This document shows positions 10,907 through 21,840 of a stretch of 64,000 nt of DNA, piece after piece. Source of the stretch: Trema orientale (Eukaryota > Streptophyta > Magnoliopsida > Rosales > Cannabaceae); the NCBI GenBank assembly GCA_002914845.1, contig JXTC01000078.1, forward strand, positions 857,506-921,505, given 5' to 3'. The notes beneath the pieces were generated by a model. That model was given only the letters and a program-made list of their open reading frames with translations. It was not told the origin of the DNA and made no database searches. Position 1 is the first letter of the stretch; the number at the start of each line of letters is the position of its first letter. Made by a program: the position numbers and the translations under genes.

Positions 10907-13178
10907 GGTTATCTTTTATCTCACTTGATCAGGAATTATCATAGATATGTACGTAGCTTTTAGGTTGATGTTCTTATTTTTGACTCAATTTATTAACTTA
11001 GATTATGCATGTGACTCGTTAGCTTGTTATTAGTAGTTTAATTTGTAACTAAACCATAATTAGATATTGTACTTTTATATATGTGGATCTGGTGTTATAT
11101 ATATATTTTGATGACTTTATGATTCTGTATTTTTTTTTTTGTAAATGAAATCCATGGGGTTTGAATAAATTTGAATTAAAAATCTCCGAGAAAATATTTA
11201 CCACGTCCCCAAAAAAGCGAAGTGATATATCTACTATGTCGCCATAAAAATGACGTCGTAGACATACAATATCACCAGAAAAGCGACGTCGTATGTCTAT
11301 GACATCACCAAAAAAGTGACATCGTAGACATACGACGTCGCTTTTTTGGTGACGTCACTTTTCTGGCAACGTGAAATCTCACACTTTTAATGGCGCCTGG
11401 ATAGACGTTTGTGGGCGACGTCATATGCCTTTGACGCCACCAAAAAAGTGACATAAAATCCTATTTTTCCTGTAGTTAATTGACATATGGAATCTCGGAA
11501 TCAATCTTGCCAATACACTAGGCATGTAACACAGTTGTTTGTTCAAGTACTGCATCTCTGCATCACGCTGTGCTAGGAGAACTACTTCACGCTGGTGGGT
11601 AGCAGCCAAATAACTCTGCGTCTGACTAAAAAAGTCTCGCGACTCAAAGTCGGGCACAGGAGGATCCCGTGGTGGAGAAGCTGCTGTAGAAGAAGTGCTA
11701 GCAGCTCCCTTGAGCTTCAGACCAACTCTTCTCCTATACCATCTCCTAACACCAAGCACCTCGTCAGCAATCAATGTAACGAGGTGGTGCAGACTGTGTT
11801 GAAGAACTGGAGGCAGATGAAGATGCCTGAGACTGCAACTGAGTCGTGTGAATCTCAACCATTTTACGCTAAAAATAGTTGAAAAAAAGTTAGTAAAAAA
11901 AATAAAATTAGTAGACAATTAATGAATACAAATAATTTATAAGTTACTCACATAATTCTGCTCAACTTCCTTAGAAGGCCACATGCCAGTCACAAGATCC
12001 ATATACCTCTGTCAGTAGTTCTCTGCGATCGATTACATCTCTCTCATCTCAGGATTCCCCTGTGCATTGAATTTAATAAGTACAAAAACAAAAGCAATAA
12101 AAAAAATATAAAAGTAAGAAATAAGTTGTAAGAAGATTACCATATCATATATACTGGCGATAGTAGACTTAGGCCCCTGCCTACTAAAATACTTCATCTG
12201 TCCCCTATTACCAACATTTCTCCTAGACATAGCTTGTTATTTTAAAGTTATTAGGTAATAATGTAATCGTTATAAAATTAATGTAGTAAAAGACAAATTA
12301 AATGAAATACTAACCTAAACTCCTCAGAGCTGAAATAATCAACGCACTTGTTCCAAACCTCCTGAGTCATATAAGGAGGAACAGAATGACGAGCACGGGA
12401 AATGTCAAGATCGTTCTCATCCCCACCATTGAACTTGAAGTGTTCACTGAGCTCATTCTTCCAGTTCTTATAGATGTCTTGAGCAGTGCGGTTAATGCCT
12501 TGTGATATCCAAGCTAGCTCGTCATTACTAACATCTTTATATTGGAAGTACTTCTACAACCAAAAAGCAAAGTATTTAACAAAAACAATTTCAATAAAAT
12601 ACAAGGATATAATAATTAAAAAAAATTCGTACCTTGACATCAGGCTCTATTTTCACCTTCTATTCAGCAGGAACCTTTGCCTAACTCTTGTGAAAAGGTT
12701 CAGTATTCTTCCTGACGAGCACCCCAATAAGACAGGGAAAATATTTCTGGTTCTCTTTAACAGCTCTCCATGTAGCTCCCGTTTTGTCAAACGAGATCGG
12801 GAGTCGTTGACCTAGCTCCGAGGAATCGAGCTTCTCCTGCAAGTTCAAAGATCTATTCTTTGAACATTTCCTCTTACCGATCAGCACTACAAAGGATTAA
12901 AAAAAATGTTAATAATGAATCAAATAAAATGAACGATAAATGTATGTATGCCTTGTACCTGATTGACACGGGGCAGGAATCCTAAACGGGTCTGGTGGAG
13001 GGTCTCCACCTGCATCTCCTCCATGATATAAAGGCTAAACAGTAGTCATAACTAAATAATGTTGATGAATAGTATAAATATGATATGATGCATATAGAAA
13101 TGATTTTTATAAAAAATATATTTTATTAACAATGTAACAAATATTATCATAAAATACATAATTAATTACATTTTCATA

Positions 13179-16100
13179 TTAATCATCATTGCTATCAATA
13201 TAATCTTCATGTTCATCTTGATCAGTTTCATCATCATCGTCCATCTCCAATTCTTCTTCGTCTTCTATATAATCATCCATTGTGTCATCATGGTCAAGTT
13301 CATTATCATCAATACAAGCATCTTCTTCCACGTCATGAATAACATTATCAGAATTTTGAACATGTTCACTTTGACTCCCACAAATATATCTAATGGACTC
13401 CAGCTCGCCAAGTTCAACCGTTAGGACAAAGTTTGAGGAGTTATGATCTTGCAGAACAACTGGCTCAATATCATTATCTTGAATATCCCATCCACCTCGA
13501 TGACTTAAGTGTCCTACAATTCTCCAGTTCGGACCATTCAACAAATCATCAATATAATAAACTTGCTTAGCTTGAGAAGCAAGTATGTATGGGTCATCTT
13601 TATACCACTCAGAATTGATAGCTATATTTGTTATATTTTTTTCTACATTGATTTTCTTCTTTCTAGGATTGCTATCAAACCATTTGCACTTGAATAAGAC
13701 AACATAATATATGTCCATGTAATTGAACTCTTGAATTTCTTCTAAACGACCGTAAAATGTATTCGCATCAGTCCCAAGGACAGATATACTACTATTTTGA
13801 GTCAATCATTTAGAATCCCTTGTGTGAGTTACGAATCGAGTTCCATTTACAATACAAGCAGAATAAGATGAGACATAGAAATGTGGCTCAGATGCCAATG
13901 AGTATAACTCATCAGTTACTTTAGGAGATCCATTTTGATGTAATTGATACATCTGTTAATTCAATTAAAATATAAATTAGACAATAATAAAAACAATTGT
14001 TATATACAAAGGTTGGAATTATAAGTTATATACCTTCGTATAAAACCAAGTTAGAAATTGTTGTTTTTGTATTTCATCCTAGTTTTGCCCACTTTTTTGT
14101 TGGAGCTCCCTCATATGTTCACTATATTATAGGAAAAATGTGAAAGTTTAATATAAATCCATATAATCATAATGGTTTAATATTTTTTTGGTTATTGGGG
14201 TTTACTCCAAATACTTCTGGATCTCCGGGCAATTGTTTAATATGTACCATTCAGCTTTCTTCTGAAGATATGTATCAAGTGACATATAAGCCTTTTTTCC
14301 AATAGGACGACATTGGGATTGGAACACACTTAAGTGTTTTTGAGGACCGGGGTCAATAGCATCCTCATTCCTATCAGGACGATTAAATTTTGTCTCAATC
14401 CCTTGGAATTACATTGAACAAAGTGTTAATGCTTTATCAACAATATAACCTTCAGCAATAGATCCCTCAGGACGTGCTCGATTTCTAACATAGTCATTCA
14501 ACTTCTTTATATGTCTCTTATACGGATACATCTACCTGAAGTGAACAGGTCCTCCAAGTAATGCTTCTTTGGGCAAATGCATCACTAAGTGAACCATGAT
14601 ATCAAAAAATGCAAGGAAAAATATCCGTTCAAGCTTGCAAAGAATAAGAACTATAGCATCTTCGGATTTCTCTAAGTCTTTTTTACTCAGACTCCTAGCA
14701 CATGTTTTTTAGAAAAAATTACAGAGTTCAATTATTGTCAATGATATTTCCTTATTTGTAAAAGCTCTTATGCTAGGAGCCAACAAATGCTGCATAATAA
14801 CATGACAATTATGCGACTTCAGGCAAGTTATTTTTAAGTCATTATCAGTTACATTCCTCCGTAGGTTACTTACAAAGTTATCGGGAAACTTAACCGACTT
14901 AATAAATTGGCAGAATTTACATCGTTCATCGGCAGTGAGAGTGTATTGTGCATGAGGTTTAATCAACTTGGTTCTCGATTCATCCAGATGCAACTCTCGT
15001 CTTATTTTCATAAGAGCTAAATCACGTTGGGCATTAATCGTGTCTTTTGATTTGCCTTCAATTCCCAACATTATGCCAAGAACACTATCTCACACATTTT
15101 TCTCAATACGTATAACATCAAGATTGTGTCTGAAAGATAATGACGACCAATAATCTAGCTCATAAAAGATACTTTTCTTTCTCCAGTTTAGTTCGTCTTT
15201 GTCACGTTTCCTCTTAACCCCTCCATAACTTGGATGTTTATCCGGCAATATATGCGGCAACTGTCTCAATTGTTATAAAATATCTTCATTACTGAAATGC
15301 CGAGGTGGGTTTCTTCTCTCCGGTTTCTCATCAAATTCTTTACTTCTTCTCATTGAATGATTAGTCGGCAGGAAACGTCTGTGACCCACATAGCAAGTTT
15401 TGGTCTTCAATCTCAATGAATGGGTGTCTTCGTTACAAATTGGACAAGCTTTGTAACCTTGACCACTCCAACCAGATAAACTACTACGGGCCGGGAAATC
15501 ATTAATAGTCCACAAAAGCGCAGCTCGTATTTTGAATGTGCTATTACTAGCGGCATCTCGAGTATCTACCCTGACAACCCATAATTGTGTTAACTCCTTA
15601 ACCAACGGCCTCATAAAAACATCTATATCTTTCCCTGGAGATTGAGAACCAGGAATTAACAATGACATTATGAAATAACACTCCTTCATGCATAGCCACG
15701 GTGGCAAGTTATAAGTCGTCAATACCACTGGCCACACACTATAAGACAAACTCATGTTGCCAAATGGATTGAATTCGTCTACTGCTAATCCCAATCGTAC
15801 ATTCCTTGGTTCTTTGGCAAATTGAGGATATCTGCGATCAAACTCTTTCCATGCTTCCCTATCAACTGGATGTCTTAACACCCCTTCCTCATTAGAATGA
15901 CCTGAATAATGCCACCTCATACTTGCTGCACTGTGCCTCGACCCGTACAATGGCTTTAACTGCGGTGTCAATGAGAAATACCATAACACTTTGTGAGGTA
16001 CTTTTTTGCCCTTTGTATTTTTATTCACCCAACGACTCGCCCTATATACAGGACAATTTTCTTTGTCTGTATTTTCTTTCCAAAATAAGACACAATCATA

Positions 16101-16757
16101 TTTGCAAACATGAATTGACTCGTACCCTAATTCCAACTTAGACATCCATTTTTTCGCCTCGTAATGTGACCCCAGTAGCTTATTCTCTACTGGAAGTGCC
16201 TCTTTCAACAATTTCAATAGGCTATCAAATGATTTATTACTCCACTTATGTATTACTTTTAAATGCATAAGTTTGGCCAAGAAATTCAATGCTGAGAACT
16301 GTGTGCACCTAGGATACAATTCTGACTCAACCTCGGAGAACAAATCATCATACTGTTCTGCAAACGTAGAAGACGATGTTGCAATATCTTCATCCACATT
16401 CACCTCAGTATGAATAGGATCATGAGTAAATGAGCCTATGAAGTCATTTATTACATTTACCATCTCATCTACTACAACATTACTTCTATGCAGGTCATTT
16501 TGCAGAATGTTTACATCATCAACTTCTCCATGAAATGTCCAAGTTGTATATTCTACATCGAATCCATGAGTTATTATATGCGTCTTCACCACATCAAGTG
16601 TCTTATGCAACACATTGCGACATTCTTTACATGGACAATGAATTTTTCCTTGGTCATTCACAAAATTTTTGGCCCTATCAAGAAATGTCATTGCACCATT
16701 CCAATACTCCTTAGAAAAGCGGTTCCTCAAATGTATCTAACTCTTGTCAATTGACAT
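13179..16757 (-). pseudogene. TNPD-like CACTA transposase, near full length with nonsense mutations
   Basis: The likely ATG is at 16757-16755 (MSIDKS). A TAG at 16739-16737 then stands where the family has Trp (KSWI). Domains run in family order. The transposase-associated domain has CPCKEC (near 16620). The Transposase_21 core contains GLAVDEFNPFGNMSLSYSVW and SLLIPGSQSPGKDIDVF (about 15810-15610). The DUF4218-type region has LKSHNCHVIMQHLL (about 14810), LERIFFLAFFDIMVHL and the motif GGPVHFR-stop-MYP (14535). The DUF4216-type region has LEEIQEFNYMD and VVLFKCKWFD (13750-13670), and an Asp/Glu-rich tail ends at 13179. Further stops are at 15273-15275, 15090-15092, 14709-14711, about 14408 and 13806-13808. 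Several are Trp (TGG) or Cys codons changed by single substitutions, consistent with slow decay. It would have cut and pasted the element in the nucleus. Confidence 0.88.
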
Positions 16758-17299
16758 ATTTTTGCAGTACTTGCTGTTTGATGTCAGAACGAGTTAGAAA
16801 TTATTGTCAAAGATTATACGCATGATTATAATATGTCATAAATCCACCTTATCACTCCATTTCTAAAAGGTAAGGCCCTATCCCATTCAAGATTACTTTG
16901 TTATGTGGTTCATCATTCACTCAAATATTGTTCTGTTCACGCCGAAATTCTGGCAGCATTTCTCCACAGTTCTCCTAAGTGTGATACATATATGTACACA
17001 CCCGAAGAACACATGGAGATGCCACCCGAACTCGAACAAAGAACAATGTTTATAAGTGAATGACAATACATAACATGTAATCCCAAACTGTCCAAACGAA
17101 ATAATTCAGGAATCGATATCGAGATGCATAATCTCTCATCGACTCCTGCACAGATCTAAGGTAATTTCTTTTGTGACAAAAATAATACATGCATGTATTA
17201 AAGTTAATATGTACACAAATATACACATTATGACTACAACCTTTCTCATCACTTGTCAACTAGTTTGAAATGTTCTTGATCATTACTATTATTAAAGTC
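16758..17299. other. CACTA 5' region between transposase start and TTA repeat
   Basis: No coding sequence is visible. It is probably the leader and promoter-proximal part of the minus-strand transposase gene. Confidence 0.4.
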
Positions 17300-17643
17300 A
17301 CTATTTAAGCTTATTAATTGTCATGTATTATTACTATTATTTAAGCTTATTTATTTATATATATATTATTATTATTATTTAATCTTATTTATTTTCATAT
17401 ATTATTATTATTATTATTATTGTTATTATTATTATTATTATTATTATTGTGATAATATATTTATTGTTACCTTTTATTTATTTTCATGTATTATTATTAT
17501 TATTATTGTGATAATATATTTATTATAACCTTTTATTTATTTTCATGCATTATTATTATTATTATTGTGATAATATATTTATTATTACCTTTTATTTATT
17601 TTATGTATTATTATTATTACTTAAATTTATTTATTTTCAATTA

Positions 17644-17678
<35 letters not shown>

Positions 17679-17810
17679 GTTACTGTTATTATGATAATAT
17701 ATTTTTTATTACCTTTTATTTATTTTTAGGTATTATTAATATTATTATTATTGTGATAATACCTTTTATTTATTTTATGTATTATTATTATCTAAATTTA
17801 TTTATTTTCA

Positions 17811-17853
<43 letters not shown>

Positions 17854-18400
17854 GTATTGTTACTATTATTGTTACTATTATTGTGATAATATATTTATTA
17901 TTACATTTTATTTATTTTATGTATTATTATTATTATTTAAGCTTATTTATTGTTATTATTATTATTATTATTATTTAATCTTATTTATTTTCATATATTG
18001 TTATTATTGTGATAATATATTTATTATTACCTTTTATTTGTTTTCATGTATTATTATTATTATTATTGTGATGGTATATTTGTTATTACCTTTTATTTAT
18101 TTTATGTACTTTTATTAGTATTTAAATTTATTTATTTTCAATTGTTATTATTGTCATTATTATTATTATTGATACTATTATTGTGATAATATATTTATTA
18201 TTAACTTTTATTTATTTTTGTGTATTATTATTATTTTTATTATTATTACTGTGATAATATATTTATTATTACCTTTTATTTATTTTATGAATTATTATTA
18301 TTTAAATTTATTTATTTTAAATTATTATTATTATTATTTTTTTTATCATTATTATTGTTATCATTATTATTATAATTTTATTTATTATTACCTTATACTC
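17300..18400. repeat. Long TTA-rich compound repeat with higher-order units
   Basis: Stretches of (TTA/ATT)n alternate with a conserved spacer GTGATAATATATTTATTATT followed by ACCTTTTATTTATTTT. The spacer recurs about ten times (for example near 17449, 17508, 17568, 17751, 17882, 18008, 18067, 18183 and 18249), giving units of roughly 60-130 bp. So it is a minisatellite made of microsatellite blocks rather than a simple TTA run. It sits inside the CACTA, upstream of the transposase. Confidence 0.9.
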
Positions 18401-19193
18401 AAGTCCTAATTATCAAATATTAATTACTAACTTTATTTAATTACTCATTTTACTTACTTTATTAATTAACTTTATTACCTTTTACTAAATATTTAATTAT
18501 TTATTAAAATGTAAAAGTTGTTGTCTACAAGTGTTAAATAGTTATTATTACCTTCTCTTTATTTCTTGTATGATTTAATAATTTAATTATTCCTATTATC
18601 ATTTATTAATTTTTATCATATTTTTTATTATTAGATCATATTTCTAATTAAATTATAAAATTTATTATAATTTAATTTCATCATTTATCATTAAATCAAA
18701 TCAGTAATCTAACCTTCACATTAATCTAATTTTATTATTTCTAATCTAATCTAACATAAATCTAAATTTAAATAAACAACGTAAACCAAAAATATAATTA
18801 CTTACAAATATAAATATTTCATATCATTTTCACACAAACATTAATCCCACATATTCAATCTAACTACAAACCAACATAATCTAACAAAATAATTTAATAT
18901 ATCCAAATAAATCTCACAATATTCCAAAAAATAAAATATTCTCACCATATCACAAATCCAAAATAATCATGCACTATCTAACCATACCACAAATCCAATC
19001 TAACAAAATAATATTACACAATTTAAATAATTTAAACTAACTTATTATTTAATTCATAAATCTAACAATAATATAATCTAATTCCTATTTTTAATACACT
19101 AAATAATTACTTAAAAACTATTTTTAATTTTCTAAATAAATTTTTAAAAACTAAAAAAAAAAACTAACCGGTGTGGACGGCGGCGGAGGCTTT
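18401..19193. other. AT-rich interior of the large CACTA, no gene seen
   Basis: Nothing coding is recognised. The minus strand is rich in TAATTTAGATT-like words. The region may contain the leader or promoter of the minus-strand transposase gene, but no TATA box can be chosen from the many candidates. Confidence 0.4.
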
Positions 19194-19210
19194 GCTGAGA
19201 GAGAGAGAGA

Positions 19211-19256
<46 letters not shown>

Positions 19257-19370
19257 GAGTTAGAAACATAAAATGAAAGAAATAGAGAGAGAGAGATATA
19301 GAGTATTACCTAGAGATAGAGAGAGAACGAGGAGAGAGAGACAAATCTGGCAGTTGGAGAGAGAGAGAGC
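19194..19370 (+). repeat. GA microsatellite and GA-rich stretch
   Basis: (GA)n runs of up to about 40 bp at 19210-19252 are followed by interrupted GAGAGA words to 19370. On the transcribed (minus) strand of the CACTA genes this is a CT-rich tract, often found in plant promoter and leader DNA. The open frame over it is only an artefact of the repeat. Confidence 0.85.
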
Positions 19371-19414
19371 GGTGAAAAACTGCCGAATAAGACAATCTAC
19401 GGGTTTTTATTTTG

Positions 19415-19948
19415 CAGGACCTATAGAATGTCGCCGCTATAAAATACAAATATCGTCGCTATAGCCTTGACGACACCATTTTGATTTTAATTTTTTTTTG
19501 GGTCAAATTTGGGCGGGCACAAATTACTCGCTCAAAATTTCAGTTTACATATAGTGACGACAAGTTGTCGTCGCTATAGTTGTTTTTTACTTTTTTATTA
19601 ATTAATTATTTTTTGAAATTAAATTTTTTTTCAAAAAACCCTATAACGGCGACAAATGTCATCGCTATAGGATATGATATTTTCACATTCCCCTAAAAAA
19701 CGCCTATTTTCCCGTGGATAAGTTACTATGTAAAGGGCGCATTTTTCCGTACAAGCTATAGCGACGACAATACCATGTCGTGGCTAAGCGTTTCCCTATA
19801 GCGATAACCTATGTCGTCACGATAGTATTTTTGGTCAACATTTAATGGTTGACCTTTAATTACGACGACATTCAGTTTGTCGTCGCTATACATATAAGTC
19901 TATAGTGGTGATATTTTGTCACTGCTACAGCCCCTTTTTCTTGTAGTA
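19415..19948. repeat. Right subterminal and terminal repeats of the large CACTA
   Basis: GTCGCCGCTATA, ATAGTGACGACAAGTTGTCG, TATAGCGACGACAATACCAT and similar words in both orientations mirror those at 7590-7950. The block ends CCCCTTTTTCTTGTAGTA, the complement of the CACTA terminus, directly followed by the TCT duplication. Confidence 0.88.
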
Positions 19949-20174
19949 TCTCTTTAATCTTAAAAGAAGTTTTTGCAAAATAAAGACAACAATTGGACAA
20001 ACCAAAATTCTCAAAACTGTATAAAACATATTTCACAATACCATATTATGTTGTGGTGAAATATAATATACCCAAAAAGAATTATATAAATCCAAAATAT
20101 ATAGGATTTTGTGCATTGTAAGTTATTAGGTTTTTTAAAAGAAAAAAAATCTACTTAAACAACTAAAATTATAC

Positions 20175-20507
20175 CTCTCTAGGTCCGCAATGACCTTCTT
20201 CAGTAAGAGCAACATGGCATTCACCTTTGTAATATGGATTAGCCTACGAAATTTTAAATTAAAATTATATCCTCAATCCATTACTAGGAACTAAAGTACA
20301 CAAAACTAAAGTAGAAAAGGCATAGTATTGGTACAAGTTGTAAGCCATACCTTAAAGTTACTCAGGTCTTTAATATCATAAAAGTACTTGGTGTTTTGTT
20401 CAGTGTAGAAATCCCTCAAGATATCCACACTACAATTTGCACGTTCATCACTTGTAAATTTATAATGGTCGAGTATAATCACAATCTTTTCACGGTCCAA
20501 ACCTTTA
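20175..20507 (-). pseudogene. Two-exon fragment of 3-isopropylmalate dehydratase large subunit
   Basis: Exon one (about 20507-20351) encodes LDREKIVIILDHYKFTSDER and then VDILRDF and KYFYDIKDLSNFK. Exon two (20243-20175) encodes ANPYYKGECHVALTEEGHC and GPRE. These match the plant LeuC-type isopropylmalate isomerase large subunit (IIL1), a plastid aconitase-family enzyme of leucine and glucosinolate chain elongation. The conserved segments there are (DREKIV.I.DHYIFT.DERAN..VDI) and (KANPDYKGVCHVALAQEGHCRPGE). The intron between them (20244-20350) still has GT and AG ends, and exon two ends at a canonical GAG/GTATAA donor. Substitutions such as P to L, C to Y and R to G fall in normally invariant positions. 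The rest of the gene is not found on either side of the CACTA. It is a stranded DNA-level fragment, not functional. Confidence 0.85.
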
Positions 20508-21049
20508 TGTCCAATGTCAATGTTATTTGAAAACCAAGTCCCTCAAGACATCATGCACACACTCACACGTATCCTTCGATAAAACATAAAAGCATAATAT
20601 TTAAACTTAAAGATTAAAAAGGAAGTGTGACACTGAAGAGATTGCTAAAACTAATTCTTTCTCTATGTCTGAGTAAGTGTGTATTTATATATATAATATG
20701 TACGACGCTTCACATGGATGTCAAACAGTAATATAGGTTCCTGGGTGAGTATGAAGAAAAAACTTAGTGCGTTATATTTCTTAAAATTTCAAAAGACGAA
20801 CTTCTTAAGTCATTGCTTTTTGTTTCGGCTAATTAAGTGATACACAAACACAATGTAATTTGCAGCTTACGAACCAACCAGGTATTTGTTATCAATATAT
20901 CATTTCAGCTAATAGAAGAGAGAGAGGTACCTAAAATTCAAAAGGGAAGAGTTTGAATGAGAGGGTATTGAAAGATTTGGGTTTGCTCTAATCAAGGTTG
21001 GGGGATGATTTGGTAGGGTTGGGGGATGATTTGGTGGGGTTGGTAGTTT
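20508..21049. other. DNA upstream of the LeuC fragment, no gene seen
   Basis: No further LeuC exon (for example the N-terminal KREFG or downstream GTDSHTCTAGAFG motifs) is found here. Nothing else is recognised. Confidence 0.4.
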
Positions 21050-21310
21050 TGATTGGACGGTCGTGATGGATTATTTTTGCGGGTACATATCGATGACGTA
21101 GCTAGTATAAGCTCTCTACCACCTCACTTTTGCAGAAAATAACATTGTATTAAATAAAATAATACACCACGTTACTTTCTGCAGAAGCAACATGGTACGT
21201 GGCCTAACTGCGTCTCTCGTTTTATAAGTGACGTGGTAAGACCTACAATTACGTCACTTTTAAATAATGTAACGTGGGAGTTCTAACATCGTTAGAAATG
21301 ACGTGGTTCA
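21050..21310. mobile_element. Probable CACTA-like subterminal repeat block
   Basis: Words of the form CACGTTACTTTCTGCAGAAG, CACCTCACTTTTGCAG, AAGTGACGTGGTAAG and ATTACGTCACTTTTAAATAA occur in both orientations every 20-50 bp, as in CACTA subterminal regions. The sequence differs from that of the two dated CACTA elements, so it would belong to another element. No terminal CACTA and no partner end are identified. Confidence 0.45.
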
Positions 21311-21319
21311 AGTGACATC

Positions 21320-21840
21320 ATTGGTACCATTTTTAATATTGAATAAAAGTAAATACGTTTCTAATAGAAATCAAAGAGGTTTCTAACACTAACTAGTAAG
21401 AGTAACTAGTAAGTTATGTTCTTTTTAAACTCAAAACTTGAAACAACTTAAAAATTATTTCTTAGAAATCAATAATTGAATTAGATATTGGAAACTAGAA
21501 ACCAAAAACCAGCAATAATATTTGTAATAAAAGTAAATAGGTTTCTAACAAAAACCAAATTGATTTCTAATACTAACTAGATATTTGTAATAAAAGTAAA
21601 TAGGTTTCTAACAAAAACCAAATTGATTTCTAATACTAACTAGTAACAGTAACTAGTAATTAATTTTTTTTTTACTCAAAACTAAAAACTACTTAAAATT
21701 ATTTCTTGGAAACCAATAACTGAATTAGATATTAAAAACTGGAAATCAGAAGCCAGAAATAATATTTGTAATAAAAGCAAATAGGTTTCTAACAGAAATC
21801 AAATTGGTTTCCAACACTAACTAGTAATAGTAACTATTTT
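21320..21840. repeat. Tandem repeat of TTTCTAACANAAATCAAATT-type units
   Basis: A composite unit starts AATAAAAGTAAATAGGTTTC and includes CTAACTAGTAACAGTAACTAG, ACTCAAAACT and AGATATTGGAAACTAGAAACC. It is repeated about three times (starting near 21341, 21527/21591 and 21767), the middle start being partially duplicated. Non-coding. Confidence 0.75.

Larger units (their letters stand above)
8304..11477 (+). mobile_element. Nested CACTA element, 3.2 kb, inside the TNPA-like gene
   Basis: Ends are CACTACTACAAAACAGGGC (left) and AACTACAGGAAAAATAGGA (right, reverse complement). A 3-bp AAT duplication flanks it (8301-8303 and 11478-11480). Subterminal words such as GCGACGTCGTA and AAAAAGTGACGTCGC crowd both ends. 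The duplicated triplet is exactly one Ile codon (ATT on the minus strand) of the host gene, so host reading frames on both sides are in register. Inside, plus-strand remnants of a transposase-associated domain and of an Ulp1-like protease remain. The core transposase is missing, so it is non-autonomous. Confidence 0.82.
8163..13023 (-). pseudogene. TNPA-like gene with plant transposase (Ptta/En/Spm, Transposase_24-type) domain, disrupted
   Basis: Spliced-looking minus-strand segments follow one another. A Gly/Pro-rich start (near 13020-12962, donor CAG/GTACAAG) leads to a segment with GATWRAVKENQKYF at 12885-12630. Next come NELSEHFKFNGGDEN...PPYMTQEVWNKCVDYF at about 12550-12310 and NRGQMKYFSRQGPKSTIA at 12230-12140, then LIADEVLGVRR and QRDAEMQYLNKQL at 11770-11520. 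The NRxxxKY...GxKSxA signature and the EVLGxRRGY-like motif are typical of the second CACTA protein. A frameshift separates the Ser-rich stretch near 11830 from the LIADEVLG part, and TAG/TAA codons interrupt 12050-12010 and 12670. The last 47 codons lie at 8163-8303, beyond the nested CACTA, and end in an acidic tail with stop at 8163-8165. Not functional. Confidence 0.8.
7576..19948 (-). mobile_element. Autonomous-type CACTA (En/Spm) transposon, 12.4 kb, decayed
   Basis: The left end reads CACTACAGGAAAAAAGCCC. The right end, reverse-complemented, reads TACTACAAGAAAAAGGGGC. Both are followed by subterminal words of the type TATAGCGACGACAA. A 3-bp TCT duplication flanks it exactly (7573-7575 and 19949-19951), as expected for CACTA elements. 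The coding order on the minus strand is a TNPD-like transposase (13179-16757) followed by a TNPA-like gene (8163-13023). The right side is therefore the 5' end of the element, and it holds a long TTA-rich repeat and a GA repeat. Both genes carry stop codons and a 3.2-kb CACTA is inserted in the second, so it cannot be autonomous now. Confidence 0.93.

Noticed and set aside
17330-18400. Possible CRISPR-like regularly spaced repeats
   Set aside because: The spacers are themselves TTA repeats of variable length and the context is a plant CACTA transposon; it is a compound satellite.
17486-18409. Tyr/Ile/Leu-rich open frames (122 and 63 codons)
   Set aside because: They are translations of the TTA/ATT repeat; the absence of stops is a by-product of the repeat.
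19273-19464. Arg/Glu-rich open frame over the GA repeat
   Set aside because: Low-complexity artefact continuing into CACTA subterminal repeats.
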